Assembly: GCA_000431775.1 (NCBI GenBank)
Contig: FR888216.1
Location: forward strand, 1 to 17,555
Reading direction: 5' to 3'
Length of the DNA stretch: 17,555 nt
Source of the DNA: Clostridium sp. CAG:413
GTDB taxonomy: Bacteria; Bacillota; Clostridia; Oscillospirales; Acutalibacteraceae
Positions 8,887 to 15,597 of this stretch are shown piece by piece. Every line of letters begins with the position of its first letter. Within the stretch, counting starts at the first letter, position 1. A program made the position numbers and the translations under genes. The notes beneath the pieces are model-generated. The model was given only the letters and a program-made list of their open reading frames with translations, did not search any database and was not told where the DNA came from.

Positions 8887-9690
8887 TTATTTTATAAACG
8901 AGAACATATGAATTATATTCATGTCTTCCTGCATATCAAGTCCGTGGCTTCCCACGCCTCCGTCTATCTCATGGCAGCCGTGATCAGGACAGAAGCCCAG
9001 CAGAGTTTTATGCCCGCTCCACTTCGCTTTTATAGCGTCGTGTATCTCTGAAAATACGGCTATATTAGCTTTGAGTGCATCTATCGACTCTTTACCCTCC
9101 GGCGCCCAGCGGTGCATTGTGCCGTCATAGTTGCCGTTATAGAGCGTAATGAAGTCGTATTCATCTGAATCTATCAGCTCAAGTGCCTTTGAGTTGCACT
9201 CTTCAACGGATGGATATATGTAGTAATCAATGTTACGCTCAAGGAAGATTTTTGAAATACTGTCGCCCTCGGTCGAGACTATTGCGCAGCGTTTGCCTGC
9301 TGCGGCGAGAGCATCAAAAGCTGTCGCTATTTTTAAAACCGGCTTTTCGTATTTCATTATGCCGTGAATTTCCGGCATAACACCCGAATACATCGAAGCA
9401 AAGCAGACCGGCGTCACGCTCGGCATAACCGAGAGTACGGGTAGCTGAATCTGCGTTCTGAGTATCGCATCTTTGAACAATTCAGTATATTTCTGAAACA
9501 GCCACAGTGCAATAGCGTCGGGGTTATATATAAACACCCTGTCCGCTCCGTTTTCGCCGAAGTCGGCAAAGAGCTTGTCGAGCACTATGTCGCACGGGGC
9601 ATCCGCACCATCGGGAGCATCGACGCCTAAAGCGCGCGTAAATGTGGCGGCGGAGCAGGTCAGCCTTATTGAATCATAGAGTTCACTCAT
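8887..9690 (-). CDS. Alkaline-phosphatase-superfamily protein (small phosphodiesterase/pyrophosphatase-like)
   Basis: The protein is 267 residues from the chosen start. It has the pattern of type I phosphodiesterase/nucleotide pyrophosphatase enzymes: a first metal Asp58 (FIYNPDAIALW), a nucleophile candidate Thr93 in MPSVTPVCFASMYSG followed by PEIHGI, Asp189 and His193 in YDGTMHRW, Asp236-His237 in CPDHG, and His249 in GSHGLDM. All six expected metal or nucleophile positions are present, although it is shorter than typical family members of about 400 residues. No signal peptide is seen. The substrate is unknown. It is the last gene of the minus-strand operon. An in-frame ATG at 9699 overlaps the pfkB stop (ATGA) but lies only 1-2 nt from the AAGGAG. 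The ATG at 9690 (MSELYDS) has about 10 nt spacing and is preferred. Confidence 0.8.
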   Translation of the reverse strand: MSELYDSIRLTCSAATFTRALGVDAPDGADAPCDIVLDKLFADFGENGADRVFIYNPDAIALWLFQKYTELFKDAILRTQIQLPVLSVMPSVTPVCFASMYSGVMPEIHGIMKYEKPVLKIATAFDALAAAGKRCAIVSTEGDSISKIFLERNIDYYIYPSVEECNSKALELIDSDEYDFITLYNGNYDGTMHRWAPEGKESIDALKANIAVFSEIHDAIKAKWSGHKTLLGFCPDHGCHEIDGGVGSHGLDMQEDMNIIHMFSFIK

Positions 9691-9695
9691 TGCTT

Positions 9696-10661
9696 TCATT
9701 CTCCTTGATCCTTGATTAGATTATTTATATCCGATATCTCCGGCATCGAAAGCAGCGCTCCTTTTTTACAGGTCACAAGGGATGCGGCGGCGTTTGCGAA
9801 AACAAGCATATTCTTGAGCTCAGCCTCTTCGATCTCTTTGCCGCCGTTATTCAAAAACCAGTCTATACAGCAGGCGCAGAAAGTATCGCCCGCTCCGGTT
9901 GTGTCTATAGTTTTCACATTAAGAAAAGTCTGGGCTTCGGCATAAATATTTTTGTAATATGCGCGGCTTCCGTTACGCCCCGCAGTCACAGTCAGCAATG
10001 CAACATTCGGGTAGCGCGTTTTGAACATCTCAACCGCTTTATCTGTATCATCGCAGCCGGTCAGAAACCTCAATTCGTCCATCTCGATTTTTACAATATC
10101 GCTCACCGAACAGCCGTAATCTATTTTTTGTTTCGCTCGGTTCATACTATCCCAAAGAGGAGGACGGAGATTTGGATCAAACGACAGCAGTAAACCTGAA
10201 TCTTCTGCTGTTTTGATTGCTTTTACTGTTGCCTTTTCAACGCCGTCATGTGTCATTGAAAGCGTTCCGAAATGCAAAACGCGGCTCTGTTTTATAATAT
10301 CGGTATTGACTTCATCTTCGCGCAGCATCATATCCGCACCGGGAGCGCGGTAAAAAGAAAAGTTTCTGTCGCCGTATTCGTCCGTCTCAACAAAAGCGAG
10401 CGTTGTGCGGACATTCTCGCCGAACACGAGCCCGCCGATATCCGTGCCGCTGCTCTCGACAATATTTTTGAGCTTCTTGCCGAAGATATCGTCTCCGACC
10501 TTGCCGATAAACGCAGTGCTCCTGCCGAGCTTGTTGAGCATTGCCAGAACATTGCACGGCGCGCCGCCGGGATTCGCCTCAAAAATGGGCGAACCGATAT
10601 CAGACATCCCCGACTGCGCCATATCGATGAGCAGTTCGCCTATTGCGGTGATATCAAACAT
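9696..10661 (-). CDS. PfkB-family sugar kinase, fructokinase-like
   Basis: This 321-residue ribokinase/PfkB-fold kinase transfers phosphate from ATP to a sugar hydroxyl. Diagnostic features are the N-terminal GELLIDM, substrate signature PGGAPCNV (31-38), GKVGDDIFG (53-61), FDPNLRPPLW (161-170) typical of fructokinases, and the C-terminal anion-hole motif DTTGAGDTF (253-261) with catalytic Asp259. Length matches bacterial fructokinase, but 2-keto-3-deoxygluconate kinase and similar members cannot be excluded. The ATG comes 1 nt after the upstream acyltransferase stop (TAG), and its binding site is weak, so translation probably depends on coupling. The stop is followed within a few bases by the phosphatase start. 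These contacts define a three-gene operon. Confidence 0.9.
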   Translation of the reverse strand: MFDITAIGELLIDMAQSGMSDIGSPIFEANPGGAPCNVLAMLNKLGRSTAFIGKVGDDIFGKKLKNIVESSGTDIGGLVFGENVRTTLAFVETDEYGDRNFSFYRAPGADMMLREDEVNTDIIKQSRVLHFGTLSMTHDGVEKATVKAIKTAEDSGLLLSFDPNLRPPLWDSMNRAKQKIDYGCSVSDIVKIEMDELRFLTGCDDTDKAVEMFKTRYPNVALLTVTAGRNGSRAYYKNIYAEAQTFLNVKTIDTTGAGDTFCACCIDWFLNNGGKEIEEAELKNMLVFANAAASLVTCKKGALLSMPEISDINNLIKDQGE

Positions 10662-10662
10662 T

Positions 10663-11682
10663 CTACACTGTCTTCTTTCGTGTTTTGTATTTGCTTATAA
10701 TATCTCTGATACCCTTTATAGCCATTCCGAGCAGTGGAGCCACAATGAGCGTAATGATTAAAGCCAACTTTTGATTTTTATATCCAATATATTTAGATAC
10801 GATTGATTGTAAGCGCTGATGCAGCAGATAAAGCTCAAGGCTGTACTTGCCAAAAAATTCAAACGGAGAAACAATAACTTTTTCAAGTTTAGGCAGTTTT
10901 TTGCCGAGTGCCGAAAGCACGAGAGAGACGAGCAAGCAAAACGACGGCATCATCAGCAATGCCGGATAACAGTTTAGTCCGCTTTGAACATAGCTTGGCT
11001 CTTTCACGCATTTGTTTATATAATAAGCGAGAAAAGTTCCAACTATAAATGCCGCAATATTGAGTATCAGTGAGGTTTTGGTAACTTTTTTATTTTGTGC
11101 AACAAGACTTCCGGTATGTATACCGAGCAGAAAAACGGAAAGTCTTACAGCTGTTCCCCAAAGATAGATCAAATCAGTATAATACATTATGATACAAAGC
11201 GGAACGGAAAGAGACATACATATTGCGGTATATATTATTTGCTTTTTGCCGCCAAGCTTTTTATAAAAGAACAGGAACAGGGGAGTTATCAGGTAAAAGG
11301 CAAGCTGAGTCGGAATATACCAATCGAATCGTGTGTGCCGTGTCCAATAGCCAATGCCGGATATGTAATAGAAAAAATCAAGTGCGCTCGCCTTATCAAG
11401 TCTTAGGAGGCAATATGAGACACAGGCAACTATAACATAGGCCGGCAAAATGCGGACAAGACGCGCTTTATAGAATCGGAGCACATTCGGGCGCTTCATC
11501 AGCGAAAAATATACGCCGAGTCCGGAGAGAAAAAGAAAAATGTCAACTCCGTAAAAACCGATTCTGTGAGTGAACCAGCCAATTTCTGTGGCGAATTTCA
11601 GCGGTATGTGGAAATACATTACCCACAGTATGGCAAAGCCCATCAAAAAGCCGCGATATTTGCTAAGTGCTTTGTAAGTCAA
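10663..11682 (-). CDS. Acyltransferase-3 family membrane protein
   Basis: This polytopic protein of about 339 residues belongs to the acyltransferase-3 (OafA/NodX-like) family, which O-acylates sugars, peptidoglycan or cell-surface glycans. The N-terminal signature is present: helix 1 with the catalytic His in WVMYFHI, then FYGVDIFLFLSGLGVYF, and RFYKARLVRILPAYV with the conserved Arg residues. About ten hydrophobic helices follow, and the tail is Lys/Arg-rich. The longest open frame begins at a GTG (11691), but that codon shares bases with the AAGGAG. The TTG at 11682 lies 8 nt downstream of AAGGAG and is the better start. It is the first gene of the operon with the PfkB kinase and phosphatase. 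The acceptor is unknown. Confidence 0.85.
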   Translation of the reverse strand: MTYKALSKYRGFLMGFAILWVMYFHIPLKFATEIGWFTHRIGFYGVDIFLFLSGLGVYFSLMKRPNVLRFYKARLVRILPAYVIVACVSYCLLRLDKASALDFFYYISGIGYWTRHTRFDWYIPTQLAFYLITPLFLFFYKKLGGKKQIIYTAICMSLSVPLCIIMYYTDLIYLWGTAVRLSVFLLGIHTGSLVAQNKKVTKTSLILNIAAFIVGTFLAYYINKCVKEPSYVQSGLNCYPALLMMPSFCLLVSLVLSALGKKLPKLEKVIVSPFEFFGKYSLELYLLHQRLQSIVSKYIGYKNQKLALIITLIVAPLLGMAIKGIRDIISKYKTRKKTV

Positions 11683-11711
11683 ATTATCCACTCCTTGTAT
11701 ATTTTTTCAAC

Positions 11712-11740
11712 ATGGTAACATAAATCGACAATAATTTCAA
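11712..11740 (-). promoter_or_regulatory. Sigma-A-type promoter of the acyltransferase operon
   Basis: On the minus strand the -35 is TTGAAA (11740-11735), the spacer is 17 nt and the -10 is TACCAT (11717-11712, four of six consensus bases). Transcription would start near 11705, just upstream of the AAGGAG that serves TTG 11682. Confidence 0.5.
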
Positions 11741-11779
11741 TATAAAATAAATTTAGTTTCGCTTTTCTCTTTCATTTTT

Positions 11780-11810
11780 TTGTTTAATGTGATAAAATTT
11801 TGTTGTTTAA
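11780..11810 (+). promoter_or_regulatory. Weak -10-like element and direct repeat upstream of the FGGY kinase
   Basis: TAAAAT (11793-11798, five of six -10 bases) is present, but no convincing -35 lies 16-18 nt upstream. It is flanked by two exact copies of TTGTTTAA at 11780-11787 and 11803-11810, whose starts are 23 nt apart, near two helical turns. This could mark an activator or repressor site, but the region is AT-rich, so chance is a real possibility. Confidence 0.3.
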
Positions 11811-11831
11811 AAAGACAAGAAGGAGTGCTGT

Positions 11832-13433
11832 ATGAAAACTGAAAAAATAAAAGAGTCGATACTCGGCTGCAAGACATCGCTCGGTATTGAACTCGGTTCA
11901 ACAAGAATCAAGGGTATACTTGTTGACGAAAACAACGAAGTCATCGCGTCGGGCGGTTATTCATGGGAAAATAAGCTCGAAAACGGCATCTGGACATATC
12001 ATCTCAACGATGTTTGGACGGGTATGCGCGAATGTTACAGAACCCTTGCCGAGGATGTCAGAGGCAAATATGATATTGAATTGACTTCTGTCGGCGCAAT
12101 GGGCATTTCCGGCATGATGCACGGATATCTTGTGTTCGACAAAGAGGGCAGACAGTTAGCTGATTTCAGAACATGGCGAAACACCGTCACCGAGCGCTCG
12201 GCGGCTGAGCTTTTCGAGCTTTTCGGGTTCAATATTCCTCAGCGCTGGAGCATAGCTCACCTTGACCGCGCCATACTCAACGGCGAGGAGCATATCAAAA
12301 ACATCGACTTTATGACAACGCTCGCGGGCTATGTACACTGGATGCTGACGGGAGAGAAGGCAATCGGTATCGGCGAAGCATCCGGTATGTTCCCGATAAA
12401 CAGCGAAACTCACGATTTCGATGAAACGATGATAAAGAAGTTTGATTCGAGAGTCGCAGACAAAAATCTTCCTTGGAAGCTGCGCGGCATATTGCCGACA
12501 GTACACAGCGCAGGAGATTTTGCCGGCAAGCTTACGGAAGAGGGCGCAAAGCTCCTTGATCCGACAGGAAAGCTCAAACCCGGTATTCCGTTCTGCCCGC
12601 CGGAGGGCGACGCAGGCACCGGCATGGTGGCAACGAACAGCGTTGCTCAGAGAACGGGCAATGTATCTGCTGGAACATCGATATTTGCAATGATAGTCCT
12701 CGAGAAGCCGCTTTCAAAGGTGTATCCCGAGATAGATATGGTAACAACGCCGGACGGCAGTCCCGTTGCGATGGTGCACTGCAACAACTGCACGACCGAT
12801 CTCGATTCGTGGATAGGTCTGCTCAAAGAGACCGTTGAGCTGATGAGCGGGAGCGTCGATGTGCCGAAGCTCTACGACACATTCTATAACAAAGCTCTCG
12901 AGGGCGCTCCGGACTGCGGCGGGCTGCTCTCCTATAACTACTATTCCGGCGAGCACACAACAGGATTTGAAGCCGGCAGACCGCTTTTCACAAAACTTCC
13001 GGACAGCAAGATGAATCTTGCAAACTTTGCCCGTGCAATACTCTTCTCATCCATGGCAACTTTAAAATTCGGCATGAACATACTGACCGAAAAAGAGTTT
13101 GTCCGCGTTGACAGGCTTCTCGGTCATGGCGGACTGTTCAAAACTCCCGGAGTCGGTCAGAAGCTCATGGCTGCCGTGCTCGAAACTCCCGTTGCCGTTA
13201 TGTCAACGGCAGGCGAGGGCGGCGCGTGGGGAATTGCTCTGCTTGCATCATATATGAAGAACCGTGCGGACGGCGAATCACTTGACAGCTTCCTCGATTC
13301 AAAAGTATTCGGCGATATGCTCGGAGACAGCGTAGCTCCCGACGCTGAAGACGCCGAAGGATTCAAAAAATATATGGAGCGTTACAGAGCGGGTCTCGCT
13401 ATAGAACGCGCGGCAGTTGACAATCTGAACTGA
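11832..13433 (+). CDS. FGGY-family carbohydrate kinase (xylulokinase-like)
   Basis: This 533-residue ATP-dependent sugar kinase has an actin-like two-domain fold. The N-terminal phosphate-1 loop reads [16 protein letters not shown] (from about residue 17). [13 protein letters not shown] and [13 protein letters not shown] are equivalents of substrate-site segments. PEGDAGTGM places the catalytic base at Asp260. [10 protein letters not shown] and [12 protein letters not shown] are ATP-site segments, and [15 protein letters not shown] is the adenosine motif of FGGY kinases. It resembles xylulo- and ribulokinase-like proteins of Clostridia, but the sugar is not readable from sequence. AGGAG (11821-11825) with 6 nt spacing supports the ATG. 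A separate terminator follows, so it is transcribed alone, divergently from the acyltransferase operon. Together with the PfkB kinase and the symporter it points to sugar catabolism. Confidence 0.88.
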   Translation: MKTEKIKESILGCKTSLGIELGSTRIKGILVDENNEVIASGGYSWENKLENGIWTYHLNDVWTGMRECYRTLAEDVRGKYDIELTSVGAMGISGMMHGYLVFDKEGRQLADFRTWRNTVTERSAAELFELFGFNIPQRWSIAHLDRAILNGEEHIKNIDFMTTLAGYVHWMLTGEKAIGIGEASGMFPINSETHDFDETMIKKFDSRVADKNLPWKLRGILPTVHSAGDFAGKLTEEGAKLLDPTGKLKPGIPFCPPEGDAGTGMVATNSVAQRTGNVSAGTSIFAMIVLEKPLSKVYPEIDMVTTPDGSPVAMVHCNNCTTDLDSWIGLLKETVELMSGSVDVPKLYDTFYNKALEGAPDCGGLLSYNYYSGEHTTGFEAGRPLFTKLPDSKMNLANFARAILFSSMATLKFGMNILTEKEFVRVDRLLGHGGLFKTPGVGQKLMAAVLETPVAVMSTAGEGGAWGIALLASYMKNRADGESLDSFLDSKVFGDMLGDSVAPDAEDAEGFKKYMERYRAGLAIERAAVDNLN

Positions 13434-13443
13434 ATATTTTTTC

Positions 13444-13482
13444 AGCCCTGTGCTTTCAAAAGCGCGGGGCTTTTTATTTTTT
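13444..13482 (+). terminator. Intrinsic terminator after the FGGY kinase gene
   Basis: AGCCCTGTGCTT (13444-13455) pairs with AAGCGCGGGGCT (13460-13471) over 12 bp with two G-U pairs and a 4-nt loop. The run TTTTTATTTTTT follows. It insulates the spoIIG promoter, which starts about 11 nt downstream. Confidence 0.9.
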
Positions 13483-13492
13483 CACCCTTTGA

Positions 13493-13526
13493 TTTGACAA
13501 AAAAGACCTCGGCGGCGGCTTATAAT
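13493..13526 (+). promoter_or_regulatory. spoIIG-type promoter: wide spacer plus Spo0A box
   Basis: Perfect consensus hexamers TTGACA (13494-13499) and TATAAT (13521-13526) are separated by 21 nt, too far for ordinary sigma-A use. The Bacillus subtilis spoIIG promoter is known for a 22-bp spacer that needs Spo0A~P for activation. TTTGACAAA (13493-13501), read on the minus strand as TTTGTCAAA, matches the Spo0A box consensus TTTGTCRAA exactly and overlaps the -35, as does a Spo0A site in B. subtilis. The start of spoIIGA lies 28 nt downstream of the -10. No second clear box was found upstream. Confidence 0.8.
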
Positions 13527-13554
13527 TGAGTCATACAGTTCCGGGAGGTGCACG

Positions 13555-14562
13555 ATGAGCAATGTTATATATGTCGATATACTGCTGATGATAAATCTGC
13601 TCGTCAACTTTCTGATGCTGTCGGCGGCGGGTCTTTTGGTGAAAACTCCGACGCGCAGTTGGCGTATTTTGCTCTCCGCCGCAATAGGGGCAGCTTATTC
13701 GCTGATAATATTTCTGCCCGATATGAATCTGTTCTTTTCGATAGCTCTTCGCGTTATCTGTTTTGCGGCGATGCTTTTTACTGCGTTCTCTATACGCTCG
13801 GTTAAAGAATTTCTCAGAGCGGGCGGCGGCTTTCTGATGGCAAACTTCGCCTTTGCGGGAATCACGCTCGCCATATGGCTGATATTCAAGCCTGACGGAC
13901 TTACATACAAAAACGGTGCGGTGTATTTTGATATCAGCGCAGTGACACTGTTATTGACCTCCGCCGCCTGCTATGTTGTTATACGGCTCATATCTTATTT
14001 TATGCGCCGCAATGCGCCAGACAGCCACACGGCAACAGTCAGAATAGATTATCGCGGAAAAGAAGCCGAATGCGCCGCTCTCATAGATACGGGTAGCTCG
14101 CTGAAAGAGCCGTTTTCTTCATATCCCGCGATAGTGTTTGAATACGGCGCGATAGCCTCTGTTCTGCCGGATGAAATAAAAGAACTCGTGCGCAGGGAGA
14201 TAAAAGAAGACGAGGCATATGCATGCCGCGGTGTCAGGTTTATAAGCTTCAGGTCGGTCGGCGGGAGCGGGCTTCTTCCGGCAATAAAAATTGATAAAGT
14301 AACAGTAAAAAATGCCAAGGGTATTTTTGTATGCAGCGAGACTTATGCCGCGATATACAATGGCTCACTGTCCGGCGGCGAGTATTCGGCACTCATAGGA
14401 AACAATTTCTTTGACAGAGCGGAAAGGGGAGGCTCAAAAAATGAAAAAGCTGAAAGCGGTAATACAAAAACTGATAAACCGTTTTCTCAACCGCAGAGAC
14501 CGGGGCGAGGTACACTACATAAACGGCTACGAGATACTGCCCGCCCCGCTGAAAAAAGATGA
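13555..14562 (+). CDS. spoIIGA: Sporulation sigma-E processing peptidase SpoIIGA
   Basis: SpoIIGA is the membrane aspartic protease that removes the pro-peptide of sigma-E in the mother cell after septum formation. The N-terminal half has five or so hydrophobic helices (about residues 4-28, 36-55, 59-78, 90-112 and 122-148). The C-terminal soluble domain carries [12 protein letters not shown] with catalytic Asp178, and ends its recognisable part at SALIGNNFF (about 286). The ATG has GGGAGG (13543-13548) with 6 nt spacing. Oddly, the frame does not stop near the sigE start. It runs about 49 more codons, overlapping sigE by 122 nt with a basic, low-complexity tail. B. subtilis SpoIIGA has about 309 residues, against 335 here. 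The tail may be real, or may reflect loss of the original stop or a sequence error. Promoter and neighbour make the identity firm. Confidence 0.93.
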   Translation: MSNVIYVDILLMINLLVNFLMLSAAGLLVKTPTRSWRILLSAAIGAAYSLIIFLPDMNLFFSIALRVICFAAMLFTAFSIRSVKEFLRAGGGFLMANFAFAGITLAIWLIFKPDGLTYKNGAVYFDISAVTLLLTSAACYVVIRLISYFMRRNAPDSHTATVRIDYRGKEAECAALIDTGSSLKEPFSSYPAIVFEYGAIASVLPDEIKELVRREIKEDEAYACRGVRFISFRSVGGSGLLPAIKIDKVTVKNAKGIFVCSETYAAIYNGSLSGGEYSALIGNNFFDRAERGGSKNEKAESGNTKTDKPFSQPQRPGRGTLHKRLRDTARPAEKR

Positions 14563-15151
14563 GGAGCGTGAGATATTCGAGCGTATCGAGGCGGGCGACG
14601 AATCCGCGCGCGAGCCGCTAATAGTACACAATCTCAGGCTCGTGGTCTATATAGCGAGGAAGTTTGAAAACTCCGGAGTAGGAATAGAAGATCTGATATC
14701 AATAGGCACTATCGGACTGATAAAGGCGGTCAACACATTCAGACCGTCAAAGAACATAAAGCTCGCGACATATGCCTCGCGGTGCATCGAAAACGAGATA
14801 CTCATGTTCCTGCGAAAGACAAATAATATAAGAAACGAGATTTCGCTCGATGAGCCGCTGAACGTGGATTGGGACGGGAACGAACTGCTTCTGTCCGATA
14901 TTCTCGGCAGTGAACCGGATACGGTAAATCGCGGCATAGAGGCGGAGGACGAAAAAAGTCTGCTCCTGCGCACCGTTGATGCCCTTGCCGACCGCGACAA
15001 GCTTATAATGCGGATGCGGTTCGGACTCGGCGGCGGAAAGGAATATACGCAAAAGGAAGTTGCAGATATGCTAGGCATATCGCAGAGCTACATATCAAGG
15101 CTTGAAAAAAGGATTATAGAACGCCTGAAAAGAGAAATGAATGTCGTGTGA
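14441..15151 (+). CDS. sigE: RNA polymerase sporulation sigma factor E precursor
   Basis: Sigma-E directs early mother-cell transcription during sporulation and is made as an inactive precursor. The 236-residue product starts [15 protein letters not shown], an amphipathic basic pro-sequence, and reaches [15 protein letters not shown], aligned with the SpoIIGA cleavage region (about residues 24-28). Region 2 is highly conserved ([49 protein letters not shown]). Region 4 ends in the helix-turn-helix [28 protein letters not shown] (14425-14432) with 8 nt spacing selects ATG 14441, and homology agrees. An in-frame TTG at 14411 adds ten non-homologous residues and is rejected. It shares the spoIIG promoter with spoIIGA and overlaps that gene. 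A terminator-like hairpin begins 8 nt after the stop. Confidence 0.96.
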   Translation: MKKLKAVIQKLINRFLNRRDRGEVHYINGYEILPAPLKKDEEREIFERIEAGDESAREPLIVHNLRLVVYIARKFENSGVGIEDLISIGTIGLIKAVNTFRPSKNIKLATYASRCIENEILMFLRKTNNIRNEISLDEPLNVDWDGNELLLSDILGSEPDTVNRGIEAEDEKSLLLRTVDALADRDKLIMRMRFGLGGGKEYTQKEVADMLGISQSYISRLEKRIIERLKREMNVV

Positions 15152-15158
15152 TTCGACG

Positions 15159-15199
15159 CACCCTCAGCGGCATATAATGCCGTTGGGGGTGATTTTTTT
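15159..15199 (+). terminator. Terminator-like hairpin that contains the ylmC ribosome binding site
   Basis: CACCCTCAGCGGCAT (15159-15173) pairs with ATGCCGTTGGGGGTG (15177-15191) over all 15 positions with two G-U pairs and a 3-nt loop. Seven T residues follow (15193-15199). This fits an intrinsic terminator for spoIIGA-sigE. The right arm also contains GGGGGTGA, the only plausible ribosome binding site for the TTG start at 15198, and the T-run overlaps that start codon. The same element could therefore end transcription and mask translation of the next gene. Confidence 0.8.
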
Positions 15200-15497
15200 G
15201 AACTGCTGCGTGACGGATCTGAGAAACAAGCAGGTTATAAATCAAAGGGACGGGAATATACTCGGCCCTGTGTCGGATATTGAAGTTGACACTTGCTCGG
15301 GAAAAGTAGTTGCAATTATCGTATTCGGCAGACCGAAATGTATGGGGCTGCTCGGACGATGCGACGATATAAGAATATGTTGGGAAGACATAAAGGTTAT
15401 AGGCGAGGATGCCGTGCTCGTGTGCTACAATCAGCAGGCGTGCTGTGCGCCGCCGAGAAAAGGAGGTAGATTTTGCGACATATTCAATTCTTTTTGA
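15198..15497 (+). CDS. YlmC/YmxH-family protein (PRC-barrel)
   Basis: This small protein of 99 residues belongs to the YlmC/YmxH family found near sporulation and cell-division genes in Bacillota. Its molecular role is not established. The PRC-barrel-like pattern is visible: TDLRNKQVINQRDG, then ILGPVSDIEVD, GKVVAIIVFG, a GLLGR step, IRICWEDIKVIGEDAVLV. The start is TTG with GGGGGTGAT upstream (8-nt spacing); the longer frame from 15141 reads through the hairpin and has no family match. It contains ten cysteines, including two CC pairs, unusually many. In B. subtilis ylmC also lies downstream of spoIIGA-sigE, but sigG comes between them, and it does not here. An AAGGAGG near the 3' end (15460-15466) leads to no sizeable gene. 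Confidence 0.8.
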   Translation: MNCCVTDLRNKQVINQRDGNILGPVSDIEVDTCSGKVVAIIVFGRPKCMGLLGRCDDIRICWEDIKVIGEDAVLVCYNQQACCAPPRKGGRFCDIFNSF

Positions 15498-15503
15498 AAT
15501 AAC

Positions 15504-15532
15504 TTGACAAATACTGCTTTTTATTGTATTAT
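15504..15532 (+). promoter_or_regulatory. Sigma-A-type promoter of the sodium:solute symporter gene
   Basis: A consensus -35 TTGACA (15504-15509), a 17-nt spacer and -10 TATTAT (15527-15532, five of six) make a strong promoter. It begins 6 nt after the ylmC stop. The leader to ATG 15598 is about 60 nt, purine-rich and without a clear structured element. Confidence 0.75.
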
Positions 15533-15597
15533 ATTGCTGCACTTTATCGAATAAAAGCTTTAAAGCGCAAAACAAAGAAAAAGCAGAGGAAGAAAAA

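Noticed and set aside
14411..14440. TTG at 14411 as the sigE start
   Set aside because: It adds ten residues with no sigma-E homology; AGGGGAGG at 14425-14432 clearly serves ATG 14441, where the MKKLK pro-sequence begins.
15141..15197. ATG at 15141 as the ylmC start
   Set aside because: The extra 19 residues are the translated hairpin and the end of sigE, with no ribosome binding site; family similarity starts at the TTG at 15198.
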